64,000 nucleotides of DNA from JAJFJD01 sp965228975 (GTDB taxonomy: Bacteria > Pseudomonadota > Alphaproteobacteria > UBA8366): positions 2,108,001 through 2,172,000 of the forward strand of contig OZ245851.1 in the NCBI GenBank assembly GCA_965228975.1, in the 5' to 3' direction. The notes under the pieces are model-generated. The model did no database searches, was not told the origin of the DNA, and saw only the letters and a program-made list of their open reading frames with translations. Below, piece by piece: positions 1-8,153 of this stretch (its first letter is position 1; the number at the start of each line of letters is the position of its first letter). The position numbers and the translations under genes are program-made.

Positions 1-520
1 CGCACGGCGTCCCGAACGCGATGCCGTGGCGCAGGCGGTGCCGCCACCACACCGCCCATTGAAGCCGCAATGCCTGCATGGTCACGAAAACAGGCAGCCC
101 GGCTCCCGTCGATCCGCTGGTCTCGACGCGCATGAGCTGGGACCTTGGCACCGCCTCCGAAATAAACTCCTCGACGCGGTCCTGAACCTGCCGCTTCCTC
201 AGGATAGGGAGGCGGGCGAGATCGTCGACGCCCGACACGTCCGCGGGATCGATCCCTTCCCGTCTGAACAGCGCACGATAGTACGGCACGGTTGTCGCCG
301 CGTGATGCACAAAGGATTGCACGGCGGTGTCGAGATAGTCGCGCAACCGGTCGGCCGACCAACCGTCGCGCGCCTGCATGTCGTGAAGCGCCTCGAAGAA
401 CGCGCCGTTATATCGTTTGAACTTTATGTGGTACCCAAGACCGCTCAGAGCGACATTTTGTAGCCATACTGGCAGTCGATGATAGGTGTTTTCGAGCTTA
501 TCGACGTGGTTCAGAAGCAC
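1..520 (-). CDS. PaaK/CapK-like adenylate-forming ligase, N-terminal part (cut by window edge)
   Basis: About 173 N-terminal codons are in the window; the rest lies beyond position 1. The protein resembles the phenylacetate-CoA ligase (PaaK/CapK) group of adenylate-forming enzymes, which activate a carboxylate with ATP and often load it onto CoA. Seen: a helical N-terminus, a segment with VPYYRALFRREGIDP that is typical of the family, and the nucleotide loop ETSGSTGAGLP near residues 142-152. Start: an in-frame TGA lies 33 bases upstream of the GTG and no ATG lies between, so GTG at 520 with AGGGTG about ten bases upstream is taken as the start. It is divergent from the acyltransferase at 631, which suggests a shared surface-polysaccharide or lipid role, but the substrate is unknown. 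Confidence 0.7.
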   Translation of the reverse strand, partial: MLLNHVDKLENTYHRLPVWLQNVALSGLGYHIKFKRYNGAFFEALHDMQARDGWSADRLRDYLDTAVQSFVHHAATTVPYYRALFRREGIDPADVSGVDDLARLPILRKRQVQDRVEEFISEAVPRSQLMRVETSGSTGAGLPVFVTMQALRLQWAVWWRHRLRHGIAFGTPC

Positions 521-630
521 TATTGCAATGCACCCTACGGACCCGCCGTATCATCGGCGGAAGACGTGATTATAGCGGCGCGAACGATACTGAAAGACCG
601 ATATTAGAGGGCCCGGCAACGGCACAGTCC

Positions 631-1590
631 ATGGAAAATTCGGAACCGCCCGGCGAACCGGGGAATCCCGCCGCACTGATGACGGCGAACGACCTTATAC
701 AGACGGTGCGCCTTGTCGTCGTCGGCGTCTTGTCCTGGATCATCCCCGCCGCCCTCTGGCCGCGATTGTCCGTTGCGCTGGCGGCGCTCGATCGGCGTAT
801 CCGGCCGCAAGAAATCGAACGCCAGACCGAACTGTTCGCCGCCCTGCTCGGCGACACGCCGCCGCCGGAGGACATCGTCCGGGCAAGCATCGCGGCGAAC
901 TACGAGGACCGGCTCCAGCTTTTTCGCGACTATCGCCCGGGCGGCTGGCGGCCGGAAACGCAGATCGCCGGCGAACAGCATCTCCGCAATGCCCTCGCCC
1001 GTCGCAAGGGCGTGATCCTCTGGACGAGCTATTTCGTCTACAGCGGGCAGATGACGAAAATGTCCCTCGCCCGGCACCGCTACAAGGTGAGCCATCTAAG
1101 CCGGCCCACCCACGGGTTCTCGAATTCGCGCTTCGGTATGTCGGTCCTAAACCGGATTCAGACGCGGATCGAGGACCGGTACCTGCTGGACCGGATTCAA
1201 ATCCAGGGCACCGACACCCTGCCCGCACTGATGGCGATGCGCCGGCGGCTGCACAAAAACGGTATCGTGTCCATCACGCTCGGAACGCAGGCCAGCCAAT
1301 TGATCGAGAGGCCCTTCCTGAAGGGCAAAATCCGCATCCCGACCGGCCCCGTGGAACTCGCCCGGCTGACGGATTCGGTATTGCTGCCCGTCTACACGGT
1401 CCGCGATGGCTACTGGCGGTATACGACGCATATCGGTGCGCCGCTGGCATCGGCGGCTGAAAGCCCGGCCGACGTTGCGTCGGCGTTCGCCGCATGGCTG
1501 GAACCGGTCGTTCGGGCGCGGCCGGCGCACTGGCGCGGTTGGGGAATGGTGGAGGCACCCGTCCCATCGCCCCATTCCCGCACGACGTAA
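631..1590 (+). CDS. LpxL/HtrB-like lipid A acyltransferase family protein with altered active-site motif
   Basis: The overall pattern matches the lysophospholipid/lauroyl acyltransferase family, which acylates lipid A or related lipids at the inner membrane: an N-terminal hydrophobic segment (VVVGVLSWIIPAALW), a helical region, a central GVILWTSYF block at 1009-1035, a GIVSITLG block and a late VLLPVYTVRDG strand. The family signature is HX4D/E (usually in a GHFGNWE-like context); here the His position reads Tyr and the acidic position is not kept, so activity is doubtful or differs. The frame is open from 523, but that start would nearly touch the divergent gene and adds a tail without family character; ATG 631 is preferred, ATG 679 is possible. 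A long hairpin follows the stop. Confidence 0.6.
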   Translation: MENSEPPGEPGNPAALMTANDLIQTVRLVVVGVLSWIIPAALWPRLSVALAALDRRIRPQEIERQTELFAALLGDTPPPEDIVRASIAANYEDRLQLFRDYRPGGWRPETQIAGEQHLRNALARRKGVILWTSYFVYSGQMTKMSLARHRYKVSHLSRPTHGFSNSRFGMSVLNRIQTRIEDRYLLDRIQIQGTDTLPALMAMRRRLHKNGIVSITLGTQASQLIERPFLKGKIRIPTGPVELARLTDSVLLPVYTVRDGYWRYTTHIGAPLASAAESPADVASAFAAWLEPVVRARPAHWRGWGMVEAPVPSPHSRTT

Positions 1591-1614
1591 GGCCGGCGAA
1601 ACGCCAGCCTTACG
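1586..1614. terminator. hairpin between convergent genes
   Basis: Two 13-base arms (1586-1598 and 1602-1614) pair with one mismatch around a three-base AAA loop, starting at the stop codon of the acyltransferase. The convergent fasciclin gene ends at 1659. There is no clear T-tract on either side, so a bidirectional terminator is likely but not certain. Confidence 0.5.
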
Positions 1615-1658
1615 CAATCAGTATGTGGTTTTCCCAGTCGTTACTTCGGGAAAAGTCG

Positions 1659-2144
1659 TTACTTGGGGAGAACAACCGTATCGATCACATGGATCACGCC
1701 GTTCGACGCGGCGACGTCGGCGGAGATGACCTTCGCGTTATCGACTTTCACGCCCTTGGTGGCGTCGACCGAGAGCTTGCCACCCTGCACGGTCTTGACC
1801 ATCTGGCTCTTACCCGCGATGTCGCCCGACATGATCTTGCCCGGAACGACATGATAGGTGAGCACGGCGACGAGCTTTTCCTTATTCTCGGGCTTTAGCA
1901 GGTCTTCCACGGTGCCCTTCGGCAATTTGGCGAAGGCTTCGTCGGTCGGCGCGAAAACCGTGAAGGGGCCGTCGCCCTTCAGCGTGTCGACCAGACCGGC
2001 GGCCTTCACAGCGGTGACGAGGGTGTTGAACTTACCGGCCGAAACGGCGGTGTCTACGATGTCGGCAGCCTTGGCCGCGACCGCACCGAACAACATCGGC
2101 GTAGCCGCAACGGCGACGACGAGAAAACGACGAATTTTATCCAC
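1659..2144 (-). CDS. secreted fasciclin (FAS1) domain protein
   Basis: A 161-residue protein made of a signal peptide (FLVVAVAATPMLFGAVAAKA) and a single FAS1 domain. The two FAS1 hallmark stretches are present: TVFAPTDEAFAKL in the first half and GVIHVIDTVVLPK at the very C-terminus. FAS1 domains mediate adhesion or protein contacts outside the cytoplasm; bacterial single-domain forms are secreted or periplasmic. Start: GTG at 2144, because a textbook AGGAGG (2151-2156) sits six bases upstream and the signal peptide begins directly after; the longer open frame to 2249 has no such support and would overlap the phosphatase gene. Confidence 0.88.
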   Translation of the reverse strand: MDKIRRFLVVAVAATPMLFGAVAAKAADIVDTAVSAGKFNTLVTAVKAAGLVDTLKGDGPFTVFAPTDEAFAKLPKGTVEDLLKPENKEKLVAVLTYHVVPGKIMSGDIAGKSQMVKTVQGGKLSVDATKGVKVDNAKVISADVAASNGVIHVIDTVVLPK

Positions 2145-2240
2145 GATGTGCCTCCTCAGGGGGTTTAAGTTCCGATGAACAACACCACCCTTTACGGCAG
2201 CCCTCATGGAATGGATCAAACGCTCATGAGAGAATCTTCG

Positions 2241-2864
2241 ATGCGACACGCCCGGACGATAAATGCAGCCGCCCGCGCAACGGGTTACGCCCTCCCTAAA
2301 TTCTTTGTAAGGATCGCCGCCGTTTTGGTGATCCTATCGACGGGGATACAGACGGCTTCCGCCGACGAGTCCGCGCTGTGGCAGGCGCTCCGCTCCCCCG
2401 GCCATGTCGCCATCATGCGCCACGCGCTCGCGCCGGGCGGCGGGGATCCCGATAACTTCGAACTGCGGGATTGTTCAACCCAGCGGAACCTCTCGGACGG
2501 CGGCCGCGACCAGGCGAAACGGATCGGCGACCGGTTGCGCGCAAACGGTGTGGCCGCGGCTCGAGTCTATTCCAGCCAGTGGTGCCGCTGCCTGGAGACC
2601 GCCAAATTGCTCGGCTTCGGTAAGGTCACGGAACTGAGCGCGCTGAATTCCTTCTTTCAGTCGATGGAAAAACGCGGCGCCCAAACCGCCGCCCTGCAGG
2701 ACTGGATCGCGGAACAACCGCTGGAGAACCCGACGATCCTAGTCACGCATCAGGTCAACATCACCGCCCTGACCGACATCTTCCCCGCCTCCGGCGAATT
2801 GGTTGTCCTGCGCCGCGCCAGCGACGGGACCCTTACCGTGGTCGGCATGGTGGAGACCGATTGA
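2241..2864 (+). CDS. exported histidine phosphatase (phosphoglycerate mutase-like)
   Basis: A 207-residue member of the histidine phosphatase superfamily, in which the His of an RHG-type motif is transiently phosphorylated. Seen: MRHALAPGGGDP (motif RHA in place of RHG), the substrate-binding SSQWCRCLETA segment, and the second catalytic His in ILVTHQVN. An N-terminal hydrophobic stretch (FFVRIAAVLVILSTG, then ASADE) indicates export to the periplasm. Upstream in-frame ATGs exist at 2175, 2211 and 2226; 2241 is preferred because GAGAGA ends seven bases before it and the hydrophobic core then sits in signal-peptide position. The phosphatase substrate cannot be told from the sequence. Confidence 0.78.
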   Translation: MRHARTINAAARATGYALPKFFVRIAAVLVILSTGIQTASADESALWQALRSPGHVAIMRHALAPGGGDPDNFELRDCSTQRNLSDGGRDQAKRIGDRLRANGVAAARVYSSQWCRCLETAKLLGFGKVTELSALNSFFQSMEKRGAQTAALQDWIAEQPLENPTILVTHQVNITALTDIFPASGELVVLRRASDGTLTVVGMVETD

Positions 2865-2898
2865 TCGGGTTGGAATAGCCGAGTGCGGTTTAACGAAT

Positions 2899-2975
2899 TG
2901 GCGACCCCGGGAGGACTCGAACCTCCAACCTGCGGATTAGAAGTCCGCCGCTCTATCCAGTTGAGCTACGGGGCC
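2899..2975 (-). tRNA. tRNA-Arg (anticodon TCT)
   Basis: On the minus strand the gene folds as a full cloverleaf: acceptor 2969-2975 pairs with 2903-2909 (one G-T wobble), the discriminator is G, and CCA is encoded (2899-2901). The D arm has GCTC/GAGC, the anticodon loop reads CTTCTAA (TCT, reading AGA), and the T arm has GGAGG TTCGAGT CCTCC. No intron or bulge. Confidence 0.97.
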
Positions 2976-3058
2976 CGCGCAAAGCGGGCTATCCATAGCA
3001 GGAATCGCCCGCCCGGTCGCTAGGCAATCGTCGCCCCGGCGTCCGGGTCAGTGGGTCT

Positions 3059-3370
3059 TTAATGGGTCCAGGGCTGCATCCGCGAATAGGCGAAATTGTC
3101 GGCATAGGCCTTGGGCTTGATGCGACGTTGTTTCGGCTCGCGCACGGTATAGGTGAAGCCGTTCTTGCGGGCGTGCGCGATGGCGTCTTCCTTCGAGTCG
3201 AAGGTCAGCCGCACCTGCCGGCTGGTATCCGCCGAGCCGTTCCAGCCGATGATCGGGTCCGGCCGCGACGGGTCGGACGGTTCGAAGACCATGACCCAGC
3301 CCTTTGTTTTCGCCCGGCCCGACTGCATCGCGGTCTTCGCCGGTTGAAAAATTCGAACATGCTTGCTCAT
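3059..3370 (-). CDS. NADH dehydrogenase accessory subunit, NDUFS4-like (ETC complex I subunit conserved region)
   Basis: A 103-residue protein of the family known from mitochondria as NDUFS4 (18 kDa subunit), a peripheral complex I subunit near the NADH-binding arm; alphaproteobacteria carry it as a supernumerary subunit. Matching features are an N-terminal VRIFQPAKTAMQSG, the central WVMVFE, a GWNGSADT stretch, FDSKEDAIAHARKNGF, and a C-terminal YADNFAYSR. No transmembrane segment: it would sit on the cytoplasmic arm. ATG 3370 (MSKHVRIF) is used; the open frame to 3403 would run into the stop of the upstream dehydrogenase gene (3387). It lies 16 bases after that gene and may be co-transcribed, although the functions are unrelated. 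Confidence 0.85.
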   Translation of the reverse strand: MSKHVRIFQPAKTAMQSGRAKTKGWVMVFEPSDPSRPDPIIGWNGSADTSRQVRLTFDSKEDAIAHARKNGFTYTVREPKQRRIKPKAYADNFAYSRMQPWTH

Positions 3371-3386
3371 GACTGTCCTAACTGCC

Positions 3387-5228
3387 CTACGTTTTCCCCG
3401 CATCGCCGCGGACTTCGACGCCGGCCCAGCCCTCGATATGCTTGATCAGCGAGACCGACACCTCGTCGCCGGTGCCCTGGCTCACGGCGTAGGTCAGGAA
3501 CTGCCTGACCGTGTTGCCGATCCACATGGGGACACCCTGCGCGGCGGCCTCCTCCATACACAGCTTCACGTCCTTGTGCAACAAGCGCTGCTTGAATCCC
3601 TTGGTGAAATCCCGCGGCAGGACATAGGTCGGATACCGGATTTCGCTGGCGTCGCTGCGGCCGCTGCTCGCGTTTATCACGTCCAGCATGACCGCCGGGT
3701 CGATCCCCGCCTTCACGCCCATCACCAACGCCTCGGCACAGGCAATATTGGCCGTCGCCGACAGGTAGTTGTTCGCCACCTTCATGGTCTGACCCAAGCC
3801 GGGCGCTTCGCCGATAAAGAAGGGGTTTTCGCCGATCGCCGCAAAGGCCGACTGCAATGCCGCCGCGACGGATTTGTCGCCGGACTGCATAAGCGACAGC
3901 GTTCCCGCTTCCGCGCCGGACACGCCGCCGCTGACCGGACAATCGAGACAGGCGATTCCCTTTTCCGACAATGCGGCCGCCACCGCGCGCGCCGTCACCG
4001 CCCCGGTGGTCGACAGGTCCGCATAGCGTTTGATCCTGCCGCCCGCGATCAGACCGTCTTCGGCCAAGGCAACCTGACGCACCACATCCGGAATCGGCAG
4101 GCACACCATCACATTTTCGACCGCGTCCGCGACCGCCTTCGGGCTGTCGGCGGGAGCCGCTCCCTTCTCGATAAAAGGCTTCATCGCCGCCGCGCGGACG
4201 TCGAACACGGTCACCGGAAACCCGGCATCGACCAGCCGCATCGCCATCGGTCCCCCCATGGCGCCGAGGCCGATGAACCCGACCGCCGGCTTCGCGTTCG
4301 CATCGCCGCCCTCGATCGCCGCGGAGGCCGCCTGCCCGCCTTTTACCTGCACGCCGGCCCAATCCTCGATCATGGTGATCAGGCTGATCGAGGGATCGTC
4401 GCCACGGCCCTGCCCGACCGCATGGGTCAGAAACTGACGGACCGCGCTCGCCAGCCAGGTCGGCACGCCCTGCACTTCCGCCTCGTCGGTGAACAGCGTG
4501 ATGTCCTTAAGGATCAATTCGGTGCGCATGCTGCGGAAATCGCGTGGCACGACGAAGGTCGGGTATTTATCCTCGGTCGCGTTGTTCCGTCCGCTGCTGA
4601 CGTTGATCACGTCGAGCATGGTCTGCAGATCGAGCCCCGATTTCGTTCCCATGACCGTGGCCTCGGCCGCCGACAGGTTGCTGGTCGCCGACAGATAATT
4701 GTTGGCCACCTTCACCGTCTGCCCCATGCCCGCGTCCGGTCCGATGTAGAAGCTCTTCCGACCGATCACCTCCAAGACCGGCTGCACCGCCGCGTAGGTG
4801 TCTTTCGGCCCCGACACCATCAGCGACAGCGTGCCCGCGGTCGCCCCGCGCTCGCCGCCGCTGACCGGCGCGTCCAGGCACGCCACCCCTTTCTCGGTGA
4901 GCGCGGCGGCCACCTTGCGCGCGATCACCGGACCGGTCGTCGACAGGTCGATATAGGTCTTCATCGCCGTGCCTTCGATCAAGCCGCCGGCCCCCAGCGC
5001 GACCTGTTCCACCACCGGCGGGGTCGGCAGACTGACCAAAACGGTTTCCGCCGCCGACGCGATTTCCGCCGGGCTTCCCATCGCCTCGCCGCCGGCTTCG
5101 ACGACGGGCGCCAGGGCCTCCGGACGCGTATCGAGGACCAGCAACCGGTAGCCGGCGGCCAGCAGGTTCTTCGCCATGGGGCCGCCCATCATGCCAAGGC
5201 CGATGAAGCCCAGCGTCTTGTCCGTCAT
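3387..5228 (-). CDS. tandem-duplicated beta-hydroxyacid dehydrogenase (3-hydroxyisobutyrate dehydrogenase family), two full copies in one chain
   Basis: The chain has 613 residues, about twice the usual 290-300 of this NAD(P)-dependent family, which oxidises small beta-hydroxyacids. Copy 1 starts at residue 7 with the dinucleotide loop GFIGLGMMGGPMA; copy 2 repeats it as GFIGLGAMGGPMA near residue 315. Both copies keep the substrate loop (DAPVSGGERGA and DCPVSGGVSGA), the catalytic Lys in KVANNYLSAT, and a C-terminal IEDWAG/IEGWAG end. Both Rossmann folds and both catalytic lysines therefore look intact. A Gly/Ala-rich linker (about residues 295-312) joins them. The start codon overlaps the stop of the upstream CMD gene in an ATGA, so the two are translationally coupled. 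The substrate is not evident. Confidence 0.85.
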   Translation of the reverse strand: MTDKTLGFIGLGMMGGPMAKNLLAAGYRLLVLDTRPEALAPVVEAGGEAMGSPAEIASAAETVLVSLPTPPVVEQVALGAGGLIEGTAMKTYIDLSTTGPVIARKVAAALTEKGVACLDAPVSGGERGATAGTLSLMVSGPKDTYAAVQPVLEVIGRKSFYIGPDAGMGQTVKVANNYLSATSNLSAAEATVMGTKSGLDLQTMLDVINVSSGRNNATEDKYPTFVVPRDFRSMRTELILKDITLFTDEAEVQGVPTWLASAVRQFLTHAVGQGRGDDPSISLITMIEDWAGVQVKGGQAASAAIEGGDANAKPAVGFIGLGAMGGPMAMRLVDAGFPVTVFDVRAAAMKPFIEKGAAPADSPKAVADAVENVMVCLPIPDVVRQVALAEDGLIAGGRIKRYADLSTTGAVTARAVAAALSEKGIACLDCPVSGGVSGAEAGTLSLMQSGDKSVAAALQSAFAAIGENPFFIGEAPGLGQTMKVANNYLSATANIACAEALVMGVKAGIDPAVMLDVINASSGRSDASEIRYPTYVLPRDFTKGFKQRLLHKDVKLCMEEAAAQGVPMWIGNTVRQFLTYAVSQGTGDEVSVSLIKHIEGWAGVEVRGDAGKT

Positions 5229-5659
5229 TCGATCTCTTCCTCCTCGTTGCGGGCCTCAGCCTCTTCCTGCGCGTCGAAGAATTCCTTCGCCGTCCGGAAG
5301 CCCTGAAGCCCGACAGGGAACCCGGCATAGACCGTGGTGTGCAGCAGCACTTCCATGATCTCGTCCTTGGTGACGCCGTTGTTCAGTGCGCCCAGGATGT
5401 GGTGCTGCAACTCGTCGGGCTTGCCGAGCGTCGCGAGCAAGGCAATGCTCAACATGCTCCTGATATTACGCGGAAGACCCGGCCGCGCCCAAACCTTACC
5501 CCAGCCAACTTCGGTCGTGAGCTGCTGAATCGGTTTCATGAAGGGGTCGGCCGCGGCCCGGCTGAGCGACGCCTCCACATGCGCCTCGCCCAGGACCTGT
5601 TTTCGCAAATCGACACCTGAATCGAAGTCCTCGTTCCGCTCGAATTTGTTCTCTGACAT
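5225..5659 (-). CDS. carboxymuconolactone decarboxylase family protein
   Basis: A 144-residue CMD-family protein. The family covers the protocatechuate-pathway decarboxylase PcaC and AhpD-like peroxidase partners. Seen: RNIRSMLSIALLATLGKPDEL, HHILGALNNGVTKDEI and EVLLHTTVYAGFPVG, the standard helical core of PcaC-type members. The AhpD CXXC pair is absent, which points to the PcaC-like branch rather than a thiol peroxidase. The C-terminus is a very acidic tail. ATG 5659 has AAAGGA seven bases upstream and is preferred to the ATG at 5701. It is first in an operon with the double dehydrogenase, so it probably works on a hydroxyacid or lactone intermediate (inference). Confidence 0.82.
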   Translation of the reverse strand: MSENKFERNEDFDSGVDLRKQVLGEAHVEASLSRAAADPFMKPIQQLTTEVGWGKVWARPGLPRNIRSMLSIALLATLGKPDELQHHILGALNNGVTKDEIMEVLLHTTVYAGFPVGLQGFRTAKEFFDAQEEAEARNEEEEIE

Positions 5660-5752
5660 TGATTGATCCTTTCGTCGCTCAAAATTTTCCAACAAATTCA
5701 ACGATCAGGCGGCCTTTATCAAGCGCACCCGCGCTGAAACAAATGAAACAAT

Positions 5753-5770
5753 TTTCCCGGAATCGGGAAA
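5753..5770. promoter_or_regulatory. inverted repeat, possible operator
   Basis: A perfect 7-base inverted repeat (TTTCCCG, four-base spacer GAAT, CGGGAAA) lies between the divergent CMD operon and the DUF1127 gene, about 90 bases from each start. The position suits a shared operator; the cognate regulator is not identifiable. Confidence 0.3.
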
Positions 5771-5858
5771 TACCACAGAAACGGGACGCCCTTAGATTGC
5801 TAATCAACGGAATGACCCACGGGCACATGACGGCCCCAGACGCCAAGGAGTAAACGCG

Positions 5859-6035
5859 ATGTTAAATGAGATTACCTGCATGGGCCGCCGGTTCGTCAAT
5901 CGCATGACCGCGAACCGCACCTCCCACGCCTTGCATTCGCTGGACAATCGTATGCTGAAGGATATCGGCCTTCATCGCTCACACATCACGATGATCGCCA
6001 ATGGCGTGGACCGCCCTTACCGCCGCGCCGCCTGA
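5859..6035 (+). CDS. small DUF1127 protein
   Basis: A 58-residue protein with the DUF1127 core LDNRMLKDIGLHRSHI (residues 28-43) and a basic C-terminus (NGVDRPYRRAA). DUF1127 proteins are short, arginine-rich, widespread in alphaproteobacteria, and some have been linked to phosphate or RNA-related regulation; no precise role can be given here. AAGGAG at 5845-5850 stands eight bases before ATG 5859, and a strong intrinsic terminator follows 100 bases after the stop, so it is an independent monocistronic unit. Confidence 0.88.
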   Translation: MLNEITCMGRRFVNRMTANRTSHALHSLDNRMLKDIGLHRSHITMIANGVDRPYRRAA

Positions 6036-6136
6036 ACATCACGGCGACGTTAAACCCACTGATTTACCCGGGCCCCACAGCCCAAAGCTTTTCGATCTCC
6101 CCAATCGACGGAAGCTTACCTCCCTAGCAACTCTAC

Positions 6137-6170
6137 AAGCGCCCCGACCCCTACGGGGCGCTTCTTTTTT
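6137..6170 (+). terminator. intrinsic terminator of the DUF1127 gene
   Basis: Perfect 10-base stem (6137-6146 with 6154-6163), seven-base loop, followed on the plus strand by CTTTTTT. The T-tract is only on the plus-strand side, so it serves the DUF1127 transcript; the convergent aminotransferase ends 23 bases later. Confidence 0.92.
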
Positions 6171-6192
6171 GAACATCACCGAAATTGTCCGG

Positions 6193-7362
6193 TCAGCCGA
6201 CGGCAACATCGAAGAACCGGTCGACATCCGCTTCGTTGTTATAGAAATGAAGCGACAACCGCACGAACCCATCCTTGAAGCTGGTAATCACCTTCTTTTC
6301 CTGCAGCCGCGCGACCAGAGCCTCATGGTCGACGCCCAGGTCGAGGCTGACGATCCCCGCCCGGTGCTTCCAGTCGCGCGGCGTGCGGACCGTGATCCCG
6401 CGCGCATCCGCCTGCTCCATCACATAGTCGGTCAGATACCGGACGCGTGCCTCGATGTTCTCCAGCCCGACCGATTCAACGAACTCCGCGGAGCGGCGCT
6501 GCACCCAGACGCCGAGAAAATTCGGATTGCCGTATTCGAAGCGATGCCCGTCTGCCGCCAGGACCGGCTCGTCTTGGAACCGGTCGTTCGACGTGAAACT
6601 GAATTTGGCCGCATAGGGCGGTGATATCTCTTTGATTAGCGACTTCCGCATATACATGAAGCCCGCGCCGGCCAGGCCGAATTGCGCCTTGTGCCCACCG
6701 GCGATAACGACATCCGCGCCCAGCGACTCAATGGGATCCGCCAGGATGCCCACGGCCTGGATCCCATCGACGACCAGCAGTGCATCATGCGCGTGACAGA
6801 ATTCGGCAAGCGCGGGAAGGTCCTGCCGGAAGCCATTGCCGTAGGAAACCCAAGCCGCCGCCACGACGCGCGTCCTTTCATCCACATGCGGCTCGTAGGC
6901 CGATACCGGCACGGTCCCGTCCGCCGCCGGCGGCACCATGCGAACCTCCACGCCGCGGCGTTCCAAATACCGCCAGGGAAAGGTGTTGTTCTCGTGTTCG
7001 AATTCGCTGATCACCACATTGTCGCCGGGCTCGAACCCGATGCCGTTGGCGACGATGTTGACCCCTTCCGAGGTGTTCTTGATCAACGACAAGCAGTCCG
7101 CCGGCGCGCCGAACACCCGAGCGACCGTCTCACGGGTCTCCTCGATCGGCGCCATCGAGAAAGCGGTCTCGCCCGCGTTCTCGAAGATATCGCCGAGCCA
7201 TTCCTGCATCGCCGTTTCGACCCGGCGCGGCAGCAACGCCTTGTTCGCCAACGCCAGATAGGCATAGGTCTCGGTGGTCGGAAACTCCCGTCGCAGACCC
7301 GACCAATCCGGCTCGTTGCTCGATTGGCGCTCGCCTGTCTCGTTTTTCACCGTCTGCGTCAC
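6193..7362 (-). CDS. aminotransferase class V (PLP-dependent, cysteine desulfurase-like fold)
   Basis: A 389-residue fold-type I PLP enzyme. Seen: a TSEGVNIVANGI helix following the phosphate-binding region, VVDGIQAVGI with the Asp that contacts the PLP nitrogen, and the Schiff-base Lys in AGGHKAQFGLAG. The C-terminal small domain ends with FVRLSLHFYNNEADVDRF, typical of kynureninase/isopenicillin-epimerase-like class V members. There is no cysteine loop of the IscS/SufS kind visible near the C-terminus, so a desulfurase is unlikely. Start: GTG 7362, preceded at six bases by GGAG within GGGGAGAC; the frame stays open to 7437 but without a comparable ribosome site. It appears monocistronic, convergent with the DUF1127 unit. 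Confidence 0.85.
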   Translation of the reverse strand: MTQTVKNETGERQSSNEPDWSGLRREFPTTETYAYLALANKALLPRRVETAMQEWLGDIFENAGETAFSMAPIEETRETVARVFGAPADCLSLIKNTSEGVNIVANGIGFEPGDNVVISEFEHENNTFPWRYLERRGVEVRMVPPAADGTVPVSAYEPHVDERTRVVAAAWVSYGNGFRQDLPALAEFCHAHDALLVVDGIQAVGILADPIESLGADVVIAGGHKAQFGLAGAGFMYMRKSLIKEISPPYAAKFSFTSNDRFQDEPVLAADGHRFEYGNPNFLGVWVQRRSAEFVESVGLENIEARVRYLTDYVMEQADARGITVRTPRDWKHRAGIVSLDLGVDHEALVARLQEKKVITSFKDGFVRLSLHFYNNEADVDRFFDVAVG

Positions 7363-7519
7363 GATTGTCTCCCCATCGCTTGATCGACCGATATCAGCAA
7401 CCTCCGTTAATCGCCCTTGAATTACAAGCGCGGCCAACGCCGTTCCCGGTCGGCTTGGCCATACGGTAAACCAATGAGCGCTTGATAATTCCGTGGCTAT
7501 TCCCTAGGTATCCGGGACT

Positions 7520-7596
7520 CGGGGAGTAGCTCAGTCTGGTAGAGTGCGTGCTTTGGGAGCACGATGTCGCTGGTTCGAATCCAGTCTCCCCGACCA
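7520..7596 (+). tRNA. tRNA-Pro (anticodon TGG)
   Basis: Acceptor CGGGGAG (7520-7526) pairs with CTCCCCG (7586-7592), discriminator A, encoded CCA at 7594-7596. The anticodon loop is TTTGGGA within a GCGTGC/GCACG stem, giving TGG (reads CCA). The T arm has the GGTTCGAATCC consensus. Confidence 0.97.
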
Positions 7597-8153
7597 GGAT
7601 TTCCACACCCGCCCGCGGCCACCAACCGGAAGCGCTTTCCGGACGGTGCCCTGCGCGTCGCCAATCCCCTTGCACACCACTTCCGACGATGGCCGGCCGA
7701 TCGGTAACCGAGGGTCGCCCGAATTATGAACCCGCCTTGCCATTTGCGCTTTTATTCCCAAAACCACGACCCTTCACCTCCGTGCCGATACATTCAACCG
7801 ACGCGAAAGACCACCACACCCTGAACGAGCAATAAAACGAAATATTATTATTAACGACGAGAAAAAATTTTTTTAATTTCTACTTTTCGATGCATGAAAA
7901 ATTCGTCACTATAGAGGCCAACCGGAAGGATAGTGCTGCCCCTAAAGATTAATTGTATGATTATTAGTCTGTTAGGCGCAATCGCTGCTCCAACCGGTTG
8001 CAAGACGAAACATTAAATCGACCAAGCCGGCTAAAAACATCGAATTACCGATTTTTGGATTGGTTGAAATTTGGTCGACCCGACACGAGTGAGAATTACA
8101 GAAGATAAAGTAAAAAACGAAAGTCTGGCCGCAAAACAGGGTATTGAAACGCG
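7597..8153. other. intergenic region, AT-rich in its second half
   Basis: No convincing gene. The first 230 bases are ordinary GC-rich sequence. From about 7830 to 8150 the base composition falls sharply towards A and T, with runs such as AAAAAATTTTTTT near 7862-7876, unlike the neighbouring housekeeping genes. It ends just before the PAS-like pair and may hold their promoter. Composition shift directly downstream of a tRNA is compatible with transferred DNA, but no integrase or repeated tRNA end was seen. Confidence 0.5.

Noticed and set aside
1635..1668. Short direct repeat AGTCGTTACTT at the end of the fasciclin gene
   Set aside because: Two copies about 20 bases apart, one covering the stop codon; most likely a small local duplication with no clear function.
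3363..5306. 647-codon plus-strand open frame opposite the double dehydrogenase
   Set aside because: His/Arg-rich sequence typical of an antisense shadow of a GC-rich gene; the minus strand has clear motifs in both halves.
7394..7675. Minus-strand open frame reading GETGFEPATS across the tRNA-Pro gene
   Set aside because: This is the well-known false protein produced by translating the antisense of a tRNA; the tRNA is complete.
7531..7767. Minus-strand open frame reading RLDSNQRHRAPKARTLPD
   Set aside because: Same artefact in another frame of the tRNA-Pro antisense strand.
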